64,000 nucleotides of DNA from Paenibacillus sp. (GTDB lineage: Bacteria > Bacillota > Bacilli > Paenibacillales > Paenibacillaceae). The stretch is taken from NCBI GenBank assembly GCA_031254035.1, contig JAIRVF010000113.1, forward strand, positions 24,418-88,417, written 5' to 3'. The position numbers and the translations under genes are program-made. The notes beneath the pieces were generated by a model. That model was not told the origin of the DNA, searched no databases, and saw only the letters and a list, made by a program, of their open reading frames with translations. Position 1 is the stretch's first letter. Every line of letters starts with the position of its first letter. This document shows, piece after piece, positions 26,809 to 34,540 of the stretch.

Positions 26809-27456
26809 TTACCTGCTGATGAAGTTTTTTGCTGCTGGTACGATTTTGGTTTTCGCAGCTTTTGTTTTTTTCTTTGCTGGCGCCGAGAATGGCTTGTACC
26901 CTCCTGGATAAAGCAAGCCGATCTTGCAGCCTAAATCCAGGGAAAGCCGCTCCGCCGAGATTTGTTCCTCCTGCTCAATCAGACGGAGTAATATATGCGC
27001 ACAGGCTCTGGCATCATCAAGCGCATCATGGTGATGAAGCGGGATGCCGTACCAATCGGCAAGCACGTTCAGTTTGTGGGAGGGCATCCAGTTCAGCATT
27101 TTTTTGCTGAGTAAATACGTGCAGTAATAATGGAAACTTGGATATTCGATTGAAGCATGATCAAGACAATAACGTAGTACGCTCATGTCAAATGATGCGT
27201 TATGCGCGACGATATGTTGGCCATCAAGAAGCGGCTGCAGTTCAGGCCAAAGCTCATGAAAGGTGGGCATGCCTTGCACCATCGACTCCGTGATGCCATG
27301 AATTTGTATATTGCGGTAATCAAAATGCTGGCCGGGATTGATCAGCCAGGACCGTTCGGACACAACCGCGCCTTCCTTTACTTCGACCAGTCCGAGAGAA
27401 CAGGCGCTGCTGCGGTTTGCGTTTGCAGTTTCAAAGTCAATTGCTATAAAATCCAT
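26809..27456 (-). CDS. DEDDh 3'-5' exonuclease (DNA polymerase III epsilon-like)
   Basis: 215 residues. The catalytic acids of the DnaQ fold are present: motif I FIAIDFETAN, motif II AHNASFDMSVL, and motif III HHDALDDARACA with the His of the DEDDh class. After residue 175 comes a Lys/Ala-rich basic tail (PAKKKTKAAKTKIVPAAKN), likely nucleic-acid binding. It removes nucleotides from 3' ends, probably in repair or RNA turnover. The ATG at 27454-27456 follows AGGAG. A stand-alone exonuclease, not part of a polymerase. Confidence 0.88.
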   Translation of the reverse strand: MDFIAIDFETANANRSSACSLGLVEVKEGAVVSERSWLINPGQHFDYRNIQIHGITESMVQGMPTFHELWPELQPLLDGQHIVAHNASFDMSVLRYCLDHASIEYPSFHYYCTYLLSKKMLNWMPSHKLNVLADWYGIPLHHHDALDDARACAHILLRLIEQEEQISAERLSLDLGCKIGLLYPGGYKPFSAPAKKKTKAAKTKIVPAAKNFISR

Positions 27457-27564
27457 AAATAGTGCTCCTAACTAACATTGTACGTTTATCTTAAAACAGG
27501 AGAGAGGGGATTACAATCTCTCTTGGCGTTTTGCCGAAGATTGGCTGAAAATGATACAATTATA

Positions 27565-27856
27565 GTGCGTGTTCAAAAAGGGCAGTTTTCAGCACCGAAG
27601 CTAATGCTTACGATGTGCGTTTTTGCAAAACGCTTCAGTTGAATGAAGATAGGGACTGAGGAGCGGAGCTACACGTTTTCGTAGAAAACGACTTCGTAAG
27701 TATATGCCTGTAGTGGGTACGTGAGCACCTGAGATGTTTCCGAAGGAAACATGACTTCGTAAGCATCCGCTTAGGCCCGGCTGAATTCAAGATTCGATGC
27801 CGAATCTGCTTCCTGATTCACTTCGTGATCAAAATTGGACTTTTTGAACAACCTCT
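27565..27856 (-). repeat. Hairpin-rich dispersed element, copy D (longest, inverted)
   Basis: 292 bp in the opposite orientation to copy A, with ends GTGCGTGTTCAAAAAG and CTTTTTGAACAACCTCT. It carries two related hairpin units: GTTTTC-GTA-GAAAAC then GACTTCGTAAG, and GTTTCC-GAA-GGAAAC then (AT)GACTTCGTAAG. The stem sequences differ in a base-paired way, as expected if the structure is kept. It ends 25 bp before the lactonase start codon and will contain or displace that gene's promoter. Confidence 0.8.
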
Positions 27857-27881
27857 AAAAAATTGGAAGAGGCGAAGCCAT

Positions 27882-28952
27882 ATGACAGTGGAAAACAACC
27901 GTATGCTCGTATTCGTCGGTTCGTATGCCGAGGAATCCACAGACGGCGTGTATGTATATGAATTTGACGAAAAGCGAGGAGAACTTGCCCGTCTGGATCA
28001 GGTCTCCGGACTAAAAAATCCTACTTTTCTTAACTTGGATACAAAGCAGCGCCGCTTGTACGTTATCAGCGAAACAGCCGCGGAAGACGGCTCGAAACTT
28101 AGCGATGCCGTTTCATTTCATATTCTTCCCGAGGAAGGGAAGCTGCAGGAGATCAACCGTGCAAATGCGCTTAACGGCCCCTCCTGCCATGTCCAGTTCA
28201 GTAGGGATAACCGCTATTTGACGCTTGCCAGCTATCATAAGGGATCGATCAGCCTAGTTGAGTTGAAGGAAGACGGATCCGTTGGCTCAGTATTGGATAT
28301 TCGGAATCATCAAGGGCAGAGTCCCGAGCAAAAATCGCATGTTCACTCTTCCTTTTACAGTCCAGATCAGCGCTTTTTGTTTGTATGTGATCTAGGCTTG
28401 GATACGATATATACATACCGAATAGATCGGAAGGAAGAAAAACTCGTTCTTCACGGAGAGGCGAAAGTCAAGCAAGGAGCGGGTCCGCGCCATCTGGCAT
28501 TCCATCCAAACGGAAAATTTGCATACGTGATCAACGAGCTGGATTCCACCGTAACCGCGTTCAGTTATAATGCGGAACAAGGATTGTTAACCGAAATAGA
28601 AACCATGTCGACGTTGCCTGAAGGCACCACCGTAGATAACGGATGCGCGGAAATTACGATCTCGGAAGATGGACGTTTTCTGTATGGCTCCAACCGGGGG
28701 CATGACAGCATTGTGGTGTATGGAGTTGAGCCAGCGACAGGCCAACTGAAAGCCATTCAGCATGTGTCTGTGGAAGGGAAACATCCGCGGCATTTCTCTA
28801 TTGTGCCAGGCGGTCGTTATGTGCTTGTCGTGAACCGGGATACCAACAATTTAGCGGTATTTGCAAGAGACACAGAGAGCGGCAAGCTAACTTATACGGG
28901 CAAATCTGTGGAGATTTCGAAGCCGGTATGCGTATGGACTGATCGGTTTTAA
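27882..28952 (+). CDS. pgl: Lactonase family protein, probable 6-phosphogluconolactonase
   Basis: 356 residues. Seven-bladed beta-propeller of the YkgB/Pgl class (VFVGSYAEESTDGVYVYEFD, GPSCHVQFSRDNRYLTLASY, GAGPRHLAFHPNGKFAYVIN, GKHPRHFSIVPGGRYVLVVN). It would hydrolyse 6-phosphogluconolactone in the pentose phosphate route; some relatives act on other lactones. I start at the ATG at 27882. The open frame upstream (GLFEQPLK) is the end of repeat copy D. The ribosome site GAAGAGG is modest. Shares a terminator region with the converging lysR gene. Confidence 0.87.
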   Translation: MTVENNRMLVFVGSYAEESTDGVYVYEFDEKRGELARLDQVSGLKNPTFLNLDTKQRRLYVISETAAEDGSKLSDAVSFHILPEEGKLQEINRANALNGPSCHVQFSRDNRYLTLASYHKGSISLVELKEDGSVGSVLDIRNHQGQSPEQKSHVHSSFYSPDQRFLFVCDLGLDTIYTYRIDRKEEKLVLHGEAKVKQGAGPRHLAFHPNGKFAYVINELDSTVTAFSYNAEQGLLTEIETMSTLPEGTTVDNGCAEITISEDGRFLYGSNRGHDSIVVYGVEPATGQLKAIQHVSVEGKHPRHFSIVPGGRYVLVVNRDTNNLAVFARDTESGKLTYTGKSVEISKPVCVWTDRF

Positions 28953-29019
28953 ATACTTCTCAGGGTCATCTCCGATTGACTGAGGTCGATGTTGGGACAT
29001 ATCTAGTATCTAAGCACTC

Positions 29020-29066
29020 TAAAAGGGTGCCCTTGGCGAATAGGGGCTTAGGGCACCTTTATTCTA
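29020..29066. terminator. Bidirectional terminator between pgl and the LysR gene
   Basis: AAAGGGTGCCC and GGGCACCTTT form a 10-bp stem usable on both strands. The LysR stop codon overlaps its right arm. Confidence 0.75.
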
Positions 29067-29925
29067 TCAGTTTAAGAAACTCCTGCAAAACTTGCGATTT
29101 CTCCTCTTTTCTCCAAACAAAAGACATCTCCAAGCTGTAATCGACTTCATCTAACTCTCGATAGATGACTCCAATGTTCCTTTGATTTTGGAATGAAGCG
29201 GGAACTAAGGCAACCCCTACACCTGCTGCTACAAAAGCAACAATGGTCAGAATTTCTGGCGTTTCCATAGATATTTTGGGTTGATAACCAGCTTTATAGC
29301 ATAGATTGATAACAGCATCATGGTAAATTGAACCATTATTTCGGGAGGGGATAATAAATTCTTCATTGGCAAGATCTTGTGTACTTAAACTTGTTCGGCT
29401 TGCTAATCGATGCGTATCTGGAAGAGCCACGATGAATTTCTCTCTAAGAATGAGTTTGGAATTCAAAAAAGGACTCTGGATTGGGGTCCGAACGATCGCC
29501 AAATGAATACTTCCATCATGCAAAGCTTGCAATTGATTGGATGTTTTCATTTGATGAATCACCAAATTGACTGATGGGAACCGCAAACGATAGTCCTGCA
29601 GAATAGGAACAATGTTATAAGTAGTCGAACCAACAAATCCAATATCAAGTCTGCCAGTAGCACCTTTATGAGCCTGCTCTGCGGCGTCTGTAGCCCTATC
29701 TATATGTTTCAAAGTTATCCGGCACTCTTTTAAAAATACCTTTCCCGCTTCTGTCAGTTCAACTCGTTGCTTGTTACGGAATAATAGTGGAAATCCCAAT
29801 TCATTTTCTAACTGACGAATTTGTTGGCTGAGGGGTGGCTGCGCTATGTTTAAGCGAGAGGCGGCCCGGCCAAAATGCAATTCTTCAGCAACTGTAACAA
29901 AGTAACGTAAATGCCGTAGTTCCAT
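29059..29925 (-). CDS. LysR-family transcriptional regulator
   Basis: 288 residues. The N-terminal winged helix-turn-helix (MELRHLRYFVTVAEELHFGR, then SRLNIAQPPLSQQIRQLE) is followed by a type-2 periplasmic-binding effector domain. It is divergent from the methylcitrate operon and is the obvious candidate to control it, sensing a pathway intermediate such as 2-methylcitrate. That link is inference. A+T-richer than the genes to its left. AGGAGGG precedes the ATG at 29923-29925. Confidence 0.9.
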   Translation of the reverse strand: MELRHLRYFVTVAEELHFGRAASRLNIAQPPLSQQIRQLENELGFPLLFRNKQRVELTEAGKVFLKECRITLKHIDRATDAAEQAHKGATGRLDIGFVGSTTYNIVPILQDYRLRFPSVNLVIHQMKTSNQLQALHDGSIHLAIVRTPIQSPFLNSKLILREKFIVALPDTHRLASRTSLSTQDLANEEFIIPSRNNGSIYHDAVINLCYKAGYQPKISMETPEILTIVAFVAAGVGVALVPASFQNQRNIGVIYRELDEVDYSLEMSFVWRKEEKSQVLQEFLKLIE

Positions 29926-30383
29926 GATCTTCCCTCCTATACTATTATTTTACATCTCTGTAGTTTAATTTGAAATGTTTGTCAGGGCAAAAATGAAGGC
30001 GATTCCATAAAGCTTTCACCTGAACCGGGAGAAATTGCACCTGTTACCTTGACGTTATACATACAGCATATTACGAGAGACGATATGTATATTAGACGGG
30101 TGAATAGAATGATTTTAAACTTTAATTAAGGCTTAACATCATGATTGTGCTTAACAAAAAAAGCGAAAGTAGCGGAGGGGACGGAATCGATCTGAAGAAG
30201 CGGTAGCGGTCGCCTTTGTCTCCGAATTTCTACCACTTTGAAAAGATAAAATCAAGAAATTTGGAGACAAGAGCGATCGGAAGAACGATCCGTAACCGCG
30301 GCGGTCAACTCGCACGATGGCAAGAATTAATTTCAGTTTTGAGCCGTTAATGTTAGTAAATGAATCATAAAGGAGAGAAAAAA
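29926..30383. promoter_or_regulatory. Divergent control region between the LysR gene and prpC
   Basis: 458 bp without a convincing gene. A direct repeat GCTTAAC at 30131-30137 and 30149-30155, 11 bp apart, surrounds a palindrome ATCATGAT; it is a possible regulator site. From 30198 to 30300 lies a long imperfect hairpin: GTCGCCTTTGTCTCCGAAT pairs with a segment reading AAATTTGGAGACAAGAGCG, the outer arms are GCGGTAGCGG and CCGTAACCGC, and a side hairpin GATCGGAAGAACGATC. It would lie in the prpC 5' leader if transcription starts near the direct repeat. Confidence 0.45.
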
Positions 30384-31517
30384 ATGATGAATACGACGCA
30401 ATATCAACCTGGTCTTGAAAATGTTATCGCCCTTGAGACAAACATTTCCTATCTTGATGTTGAGAATGAAGAGATTGTATTGCGTGGTTATAATTTGATC
30501 GAACTTGCGAAACAAGTGACCTATTTGGACGTTGTTGGGTTATTGTTGGACGGAACCCTGCCCACAAAGGAACAGCGTATTTCATTAGAAGAACAATTGC
30601 AATCCGAATATCATTTTCCAAAAGAAGTACTTTCTATGCTGCAGCTGTTCCCTGAGCAGGCGAATTTAATGGATGTCTTAAGAACAGGAATCTCTGCTAT
30701 AGCCAGTTATGACGATGAACTTGAGGATCGATCCCGGGATGCGAACTACCGAAAATCGATCCGGTTGTTAGCCAAAGTTCCGCAAATTGTCGCCAACGGT
30801 TACCGTGCTGTAACCAAGCAGCCTTTGGTGGAACCGCGTAAGGATCTTTCCTATACTGGCAATTTCCTATATATGATTACAGGTAAAGAGCCCACGAAGT
30901 TGGAGGAAATGGTATTCAATCAGTCTTTAATTGCGTATAGCGAACATGAAATGCCAAACTCTACCTTTGCCGCTCGGGTTATCGCCTCGACACAATCCGA
31001 TATATATGGAGCGTTAACCGGTGCGGTTGCATCTCTTAAAGGCACTTTGCACGGCGGCGCGAATGAAGCGGTTATGAAAATGCTTTTGGAGGCTGGATCG
31101 GAAGTCAATATTGAACAGCTATTGATGGATAAATTATCCCGGAAAGAGCGTATTATGGGTTTCGGCCACCGTGTTTATATGAAAAAAGTAGATCCGCGCG
31201 CAGTGCTTATGAAAGAAGCGTTAGTCGAATTGGTTAAAGAGAAGAATCAGCAAGAACTACTACATATGTGTGTCGTTGGGGAAGAAGTGATGAAGCGAGA
31301 GAAGGGACTTTATCCGAACCTGGATTATTATGCGGCCCCAGTTTATCATCTCCTCGGAATTCCCATTGAATTGTTTACACCCGTTTTTCTCGCTGCACGA
31401 ACGATTGGCATTTGTGCGCACGTTATAGAGCAGCATGAAAATAATCGGTTATTCAGGCCGCGCGTTCTTTATAAAGGGCCACGCAATTTGCATCCTGAGC
31501 TTTCTTCATATTTTTAA
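30384..31517 (+). CDS. prpC: 2-methylcitrate synthase / citrate synthase
   Basis: 377 residues. Condenses propionyl-CoA (or acetyl-CoA) with oxaloacetate. Citrate-synthase motifs are present: HGGANEAVMKM with catalytic His, GFGHRVYMKKVDPRA with the second His, and NLDYYAAPVYHLLG with the catalytic Asp. Followed at 18 bp by prpD and then prpB, so methylcitrate synthase is the better assignment (MmgD in Bacillus). AAGGAG precedes the ATG at 30384. Controlled from the structured region upstream, probably by the divergent LysR protein. Confidence 0.9.
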   Translation: MMNTTQYQPGLENVIALETNISYLDVENEEIVLRGYNLIELAKQVTYLDVVGLLLDGTLPTKEQRISLEEQLQSEYHFPKEVLSMLQLFPEQANLMDVLRTGISAIASYDDELEDRSRDANYRKSIRLLAKVPQIVANGYRAVTKQPLVEPRKDLSYTGNFLYMITGKEPTKLEEMVFNQSLIAYSEHEMPNSTFAARVIASTQSDIYGALTGAVASLKGTLHGGANEAVMKMLLEAGSEVNIEQLLMDKLSRKERIMGFGHRVYMKKVDPRAVLMKEALVELVKEKNQQELLHMCVVGEEVMKREKGLYPNLDYYAAPVYHLLGIPIELFTPVFLAARTIGICAHVIEQHENNRLFRPRVLYKGPRNLHPELSSYF

Positions 31518-31535
31518 AATGAGAGGGAGAGCGAA

Positions 31536-32984
31536 ATGAATTCTGTTGAATCTATACAAGCGAATGATGTTAAAGTTGATCAGATTCTGATTGAGATTGC
31601 GGATTATGTATTGGATCATGTTGTCGAGAGTGAGGAAGCATATCATATTGCTCAGCATGTATTATTAGATTCAATAGGAACTGGAATATTATCATTGCGA
31701 TTTCCGGAATGTACGAAGCATCTCGGGCCGATTGTACCAGGGGCGTTTCTACCAGGCGGGGCACGGGTACCAGGAACGAGATTCGAACTTGACCCTGTTC
31801 ATGCGGCATTTAATATCGGCTGTATGATCCGGTGGCTCGACTATAACGATACCTGGCTTGCTGCCGAGTGGGGGCATCCTTCAGATAACCTGGGCAGTAT
31901 ACTTGCAACCGCCGACTATTTGAGCCGAAGACGCGTATCAGAAGGTATGCCGCCACTCAAGATCAAAGATGTGCTGACTGCCGCCATCAAAGCTCATGAA
32001 ATTCAAGGTGTACTAGCGCTCGAAAACAGCTTAAATCGGGTAGGTCTTGACCATGTGCTTTTTGTAAAAGTTGCGTCTACAGCAGTGATCACGGCCATGC
32101 TGGGAGGAACTAAGGATGAGGTTATCAATGCGCTCTCGAACGCGTGGCTTGATGGTGGCAGTTTAAGGACTTACCGCCATGTCCCGAACACCGGTTCGCG
32201 AAAATCTTGGGCGGCCGGCGATGCCACAAGTCGAGCGGTACGTCTAGCTCTGATGGCTGTAAACGGAGAAATGGGATATGCAACCGCGCTTTCGGCACCA
32301 AACTGGGGGTTCCAGGATGTTTTATTTCAGGGTAAGGAATTGATCCTCGGACGTCCGCTTGGTTCTTATGTAATGGAAAACGTGCTGTTCAAAATTTCTT
32401 TCCCTGCTGAATTTCATGCACAAACTGCGGTCGAATGTTCCTTCGAACTGCACGAATTGGTGAAGGACCGGCTTAACGAGATTAGTCAAATTACGCTGAC
32501 CACGCATCAATCCGCTATTCGGATCATTGATAAAAAGGGCGCTCTGAACAATCCTGCAGACCGGGATCATTGTTTACAATATATGGTTGCAATCGGGTTG
32601 TTGTTTGGCACATTAACGGCAGAACATTATGAGGATGAATCGGCAAATGATCCAAGAATCGATGCTCTTAGGGAAAAGATGATCGTCATCGAAGATGAAC
32701 AATACAGCAAAGACTATCTTGATCCGGGAAAACGATCCATTGCCAATGCGATTCAAATTCATTTCAAAGATGGAACTCACACGGAAAAGGTCGTTTGTGA
32801 ATATCCAATTGGCCATCGCCGGCGACGTGGGGAAGGTTTACAGAAAGTTATCGAAAAATATGAAGCTAACTTGCTGACGAGATTCCCGCGGAAAAAGACA
32901 GCTGACATTCTACAGCTCTCATTAGATTATGACCGCTTGCTTGAGACACCGGTTCAGCAATTTATGAACATGTTTGTGATCTGA
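31536..32984 (+). CDS. prpD: 2-methylcitrate dehydratase, MmgE/PrpD family
   Basis: 482 residues. Dehydrates 2-methylcitrate to 2-methyl-cis-aconitate without an iron-sulfur cluster. Family segments are present: [55 protein letters not shown], and [20 protein letters not shown] in the second domain. Length is that of PrpD rather than the shorter archaeal forms. Second gene of the operon, with a ribosome site AGAGGGAGAG. Reading frame intact. Confidence 0.92.
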   Translation: MNSVESIQANDVKVDQILIEIADYVLDHVVESEEAYHIAQHVLLDSIGTGILSLRFPECTKHLGPIVPGAFLPGGARVPGTRFELDPVHAAFNIGCMIRWLDYNDTWLAAEWGHPSDNLGSILATADYLSRRRVSEGMPPLKIKDVLTAAIKAHEIQGVLALENSLNRVGLDHVLFVKVASTAVITAMLGGTKDEVINALSNAWLDGGSLRTYRHVPNTGSRKSWAAGDATSRAVRLALMAVNGEMGYATALSAPNWGFQDVLFQGKELILGRPLGSYVMENVLFKISFPAEFHAQTAVECSFELHELVKDRLNEISQITLTTHQSAIRIIDKKGALNNPADRDHCLQYMVAIGLLFGTLTAEHYEDESANDPRIDALREKMIVIEDEQYSKDYLDPGKRSIANAIQIHFKDGTHTEKVVCEYPIGHRRRRGEGLQKVIEKYEANLLTRFPRKKTADILQLSLDYDRLLETPVQQFMNMFVI

Positions 32985-33016
32985 TTTGCCAAATTAATGG
33001 CTTACTGGAGGTAATT

Positions 33017-33934
33017 ATGGCTTGGTTAATTGAAGAGGAACCCGACCAAAAGCAGTTGGCTGCACAATTCCGAGAGCTTGTTAGTAACAAATCGATTGTT
33101 AAAATTCCTGGGACTCATGATGGAATGGCTGCTAGAATTGCCAAACAATTTGATTTTAAAGCGATCTATCTCTCTGGAGCAGCTTATACCGCAAGCAGAG
33201 GTTTACCGGATTTAGGCCTTATCTACTCTAACGAGGTTGCTGAACGTGCAAACGAGCTGGTTCGCGCGTCTGGACTTCCGTTGTTGGTTGATATTGATAC
33301 AGGTTTCGGAAGTATATTAAACGTAGCTCGAACCGCAAAGGAAATGGTGGAGGCTAAGGTAGCAGCCGTTCAAATGGAGGATCAGGAACTGCCGAAAAAA
33401 TGCGGCCATTTAAATGGTAAGAAGCTTGTTTCCACGGAGGAAATGGTTCAAAAAATCCGTACGATCAAAGAAGTAAGTCCTACACTTTTCGTTGTTGCCC
33501 GTACCGATGCGAAAAGCGTGGAAGGAATAGACGCGGCAATTGATAGGGCTAATCAATATCTAGCTGCGGGGGCAGATTGTATTTTCCCGGAAGCATTGGA
33601 AAGCGAAGAAGAATTTAGACGTTTCAGATCCTCTGTAAATTGTCCTTTGTTAGCAAATATGACTGAATTCGGCAATACCCCGTATTATACTGCAGATCAA
33701 TTTGAAAGCTGGGGATATAACATCGTGATCTATCCCGTTACTTCTCTGAGAGTAGCAGCAAAAGCGTACGAGAGAGTCTTTGAGGAAATCAGTAGAACCG
33801 GGACGCAAATGAATTCGCTCCATGATATGCAGACAAGACAAGAACTTTACGATTCGATTCGATATTATGATTACGAGGAGTTGGATGGAAAAATAGCGAA
33901 GACCGTTTTGCCAAAACCGCAGAAACAAGATTAA
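33017..33934 (+). CDS. prpB: Methylisocitrate lyase
   Basis: 305 residues, isocitrate-lyase superfamily TIM barrel. Splits 2-methylisocitrate to pyruvate and succinate, the last step of propionate disposal. Catalytic signature KKCGH near residue 128, Mg-binding segment LLVDIDTGFG near 90-100, and VARTDAK near 165. GGAGG precedes the ATG at 33017. Last gene of the operon, ending at a terminator. The reaction also removes propionyl-CoA that could mis-prime the polyketide enzymes downstream, but the pairing may be accidental. Confidence 0.92.
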   Translation: MAWLIEEEPDQKQLAAQFRELVSNKSIVKIPGTHDGMAARIAKQFDFKAIYLSGAAYTASRGLPDLGLIYSNEVAERANELVRASGLPLLVDIDTGFGSILNVARTAKEMVEAKVAAVQMEDQELPKKCGHLNGKKLVSTEEMVQKIRTIKEVSPTLFVVARTDAKSVEGIDAAIDRANQYLAAGADCIFPEALESEEEFRRFRSSVNCPLLANMTEFGNTPYYTADQFESWGYNIVIYPVTSLRVAAKAYERVFEEISRTGTQMNSLHDMQTRQELYDSIRYYDYEELDGKIAKTVLPKPQKQD

Positions 33935-33955
33935 CGGGAAGCAGCCATGGAATAT

Positions 33956-33984
33956 GACGCCGAGAAATCAACGGCGTCTTTTTA
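33956..33984 (+). terminator. Terminator of the prpCDB operon
   Basis: The perfect 7-bp stem GACGCCG / CGGCGTC with a 9-nt loop is followed by TTTTTAT. It separates the methylcitrate operon from the biosynthetic cluster. Confidence 0.82.
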
Positions 33985-34112
33985 TGTGTGGCGTGCCTCA
34001 GCCAAGGTCCACGCGCTGTGCGATTAGGTCTATCGGATCATGAAGAAAAAAGATGAATACGATAACTACATTGTTTCATAAAAACCTAAAATAACCAAAA
34101 TTGTATTAATAA

Positions 34113-34141
34113 TTTACAATGGTCTATTTATTTGCTATAGT
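34113..34141 (+). promoter_or_regulatory. Probable promoter of the NRPS/PKS cluster
   Basis: TTTACA (34113-34118) and TATAGT (34136-34141) are separated by exactly 17 nt in a strongly A+T-rich stretch. The first gene downstream is the broken PPTase and then the NRPS. I see no better promoter between it and the NRPS start codon. Confidence 0.6.
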
Positions 34142-34189
34142 AAAAAAAATATAAAAAAACAAAATCGTTTTTGTTTCAAAGAGGAATCC

Positions 34190-34488
34190 ATGATATCAGT
34201 CTATGCTGTCCCGATAACTGATGACTTCGATGATCAGACATTATCCAGCTTGTTATCGCTTTGTACGAGAGAGAAGCAAGAGCAAATTGATCTTTCGCTG
34301 GCGCAAAGGACCATCAACTTAAATATTCGGCGAATCTAACACCTCCCGTTTATTTTAAGCTTTATTCATTTGTTGATGATTACAAACTCGCAGTATGCGG
34401 AATGTCCGAAGATTTCAATCCCGTAATAGAATATCGATCCATCCTTGAAATGTTTAGTAAAATCACATCTTCCAAAAAAAAATTTTGA
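34190..34488 (+). pseudogene. Sfp-type 4'-phosphopantetheinyl transferase remnant
   Basis: An ATG at 34190 with GAGG upstream opens the N-terminus of an Sfp-family enzyme (MISVYAVPITDDF, then LSLCTREKQEQIDLSLAQRT). The frame stops soon after. In the next frame the sequence continues as the C-terminus of the same family (LTPPVYFKLYSFVDDYKLAV, then EYRSILEMFSK, to the TGA at 34486-34488). The whole catalytic core, with the Mg-binding acidic residues and the WxxKE segment, is missing. The intact enzyme would have converted the cluster's carrier proteins to their active holo form. It is the first gene behind the cluster promoter. Confidence 0.82.
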
Positions 34489-34540
34489 CTTAACTTGATT
34501 ACTATAATCCGTGCAAGGGTGTATGGGGTGAGAGTTAAAA

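Noticed and set aside
27565-27856. CRISPR array or riboswitch in the repeated hairpin units
   Set aside because: Units are only two, unequal in spacing, and the whole element recurs elsewhere with inverted ends; no cas genes or ligand-type leader are nearby.
29990-30123. Short open reading stretch in the LysR-prpC gap
   Set aside because: It encodes about 40 residues without start, ribosome site or any similarity I can name; probably chance or an old fragment.
34485-34508. TTGACT and TATAAT as an NRPS promoter
   Set aside because: The two boxes are only 12 nt apart, too close for sigma-A; the pair at 34113-34141 has the right 17-nt spacer.
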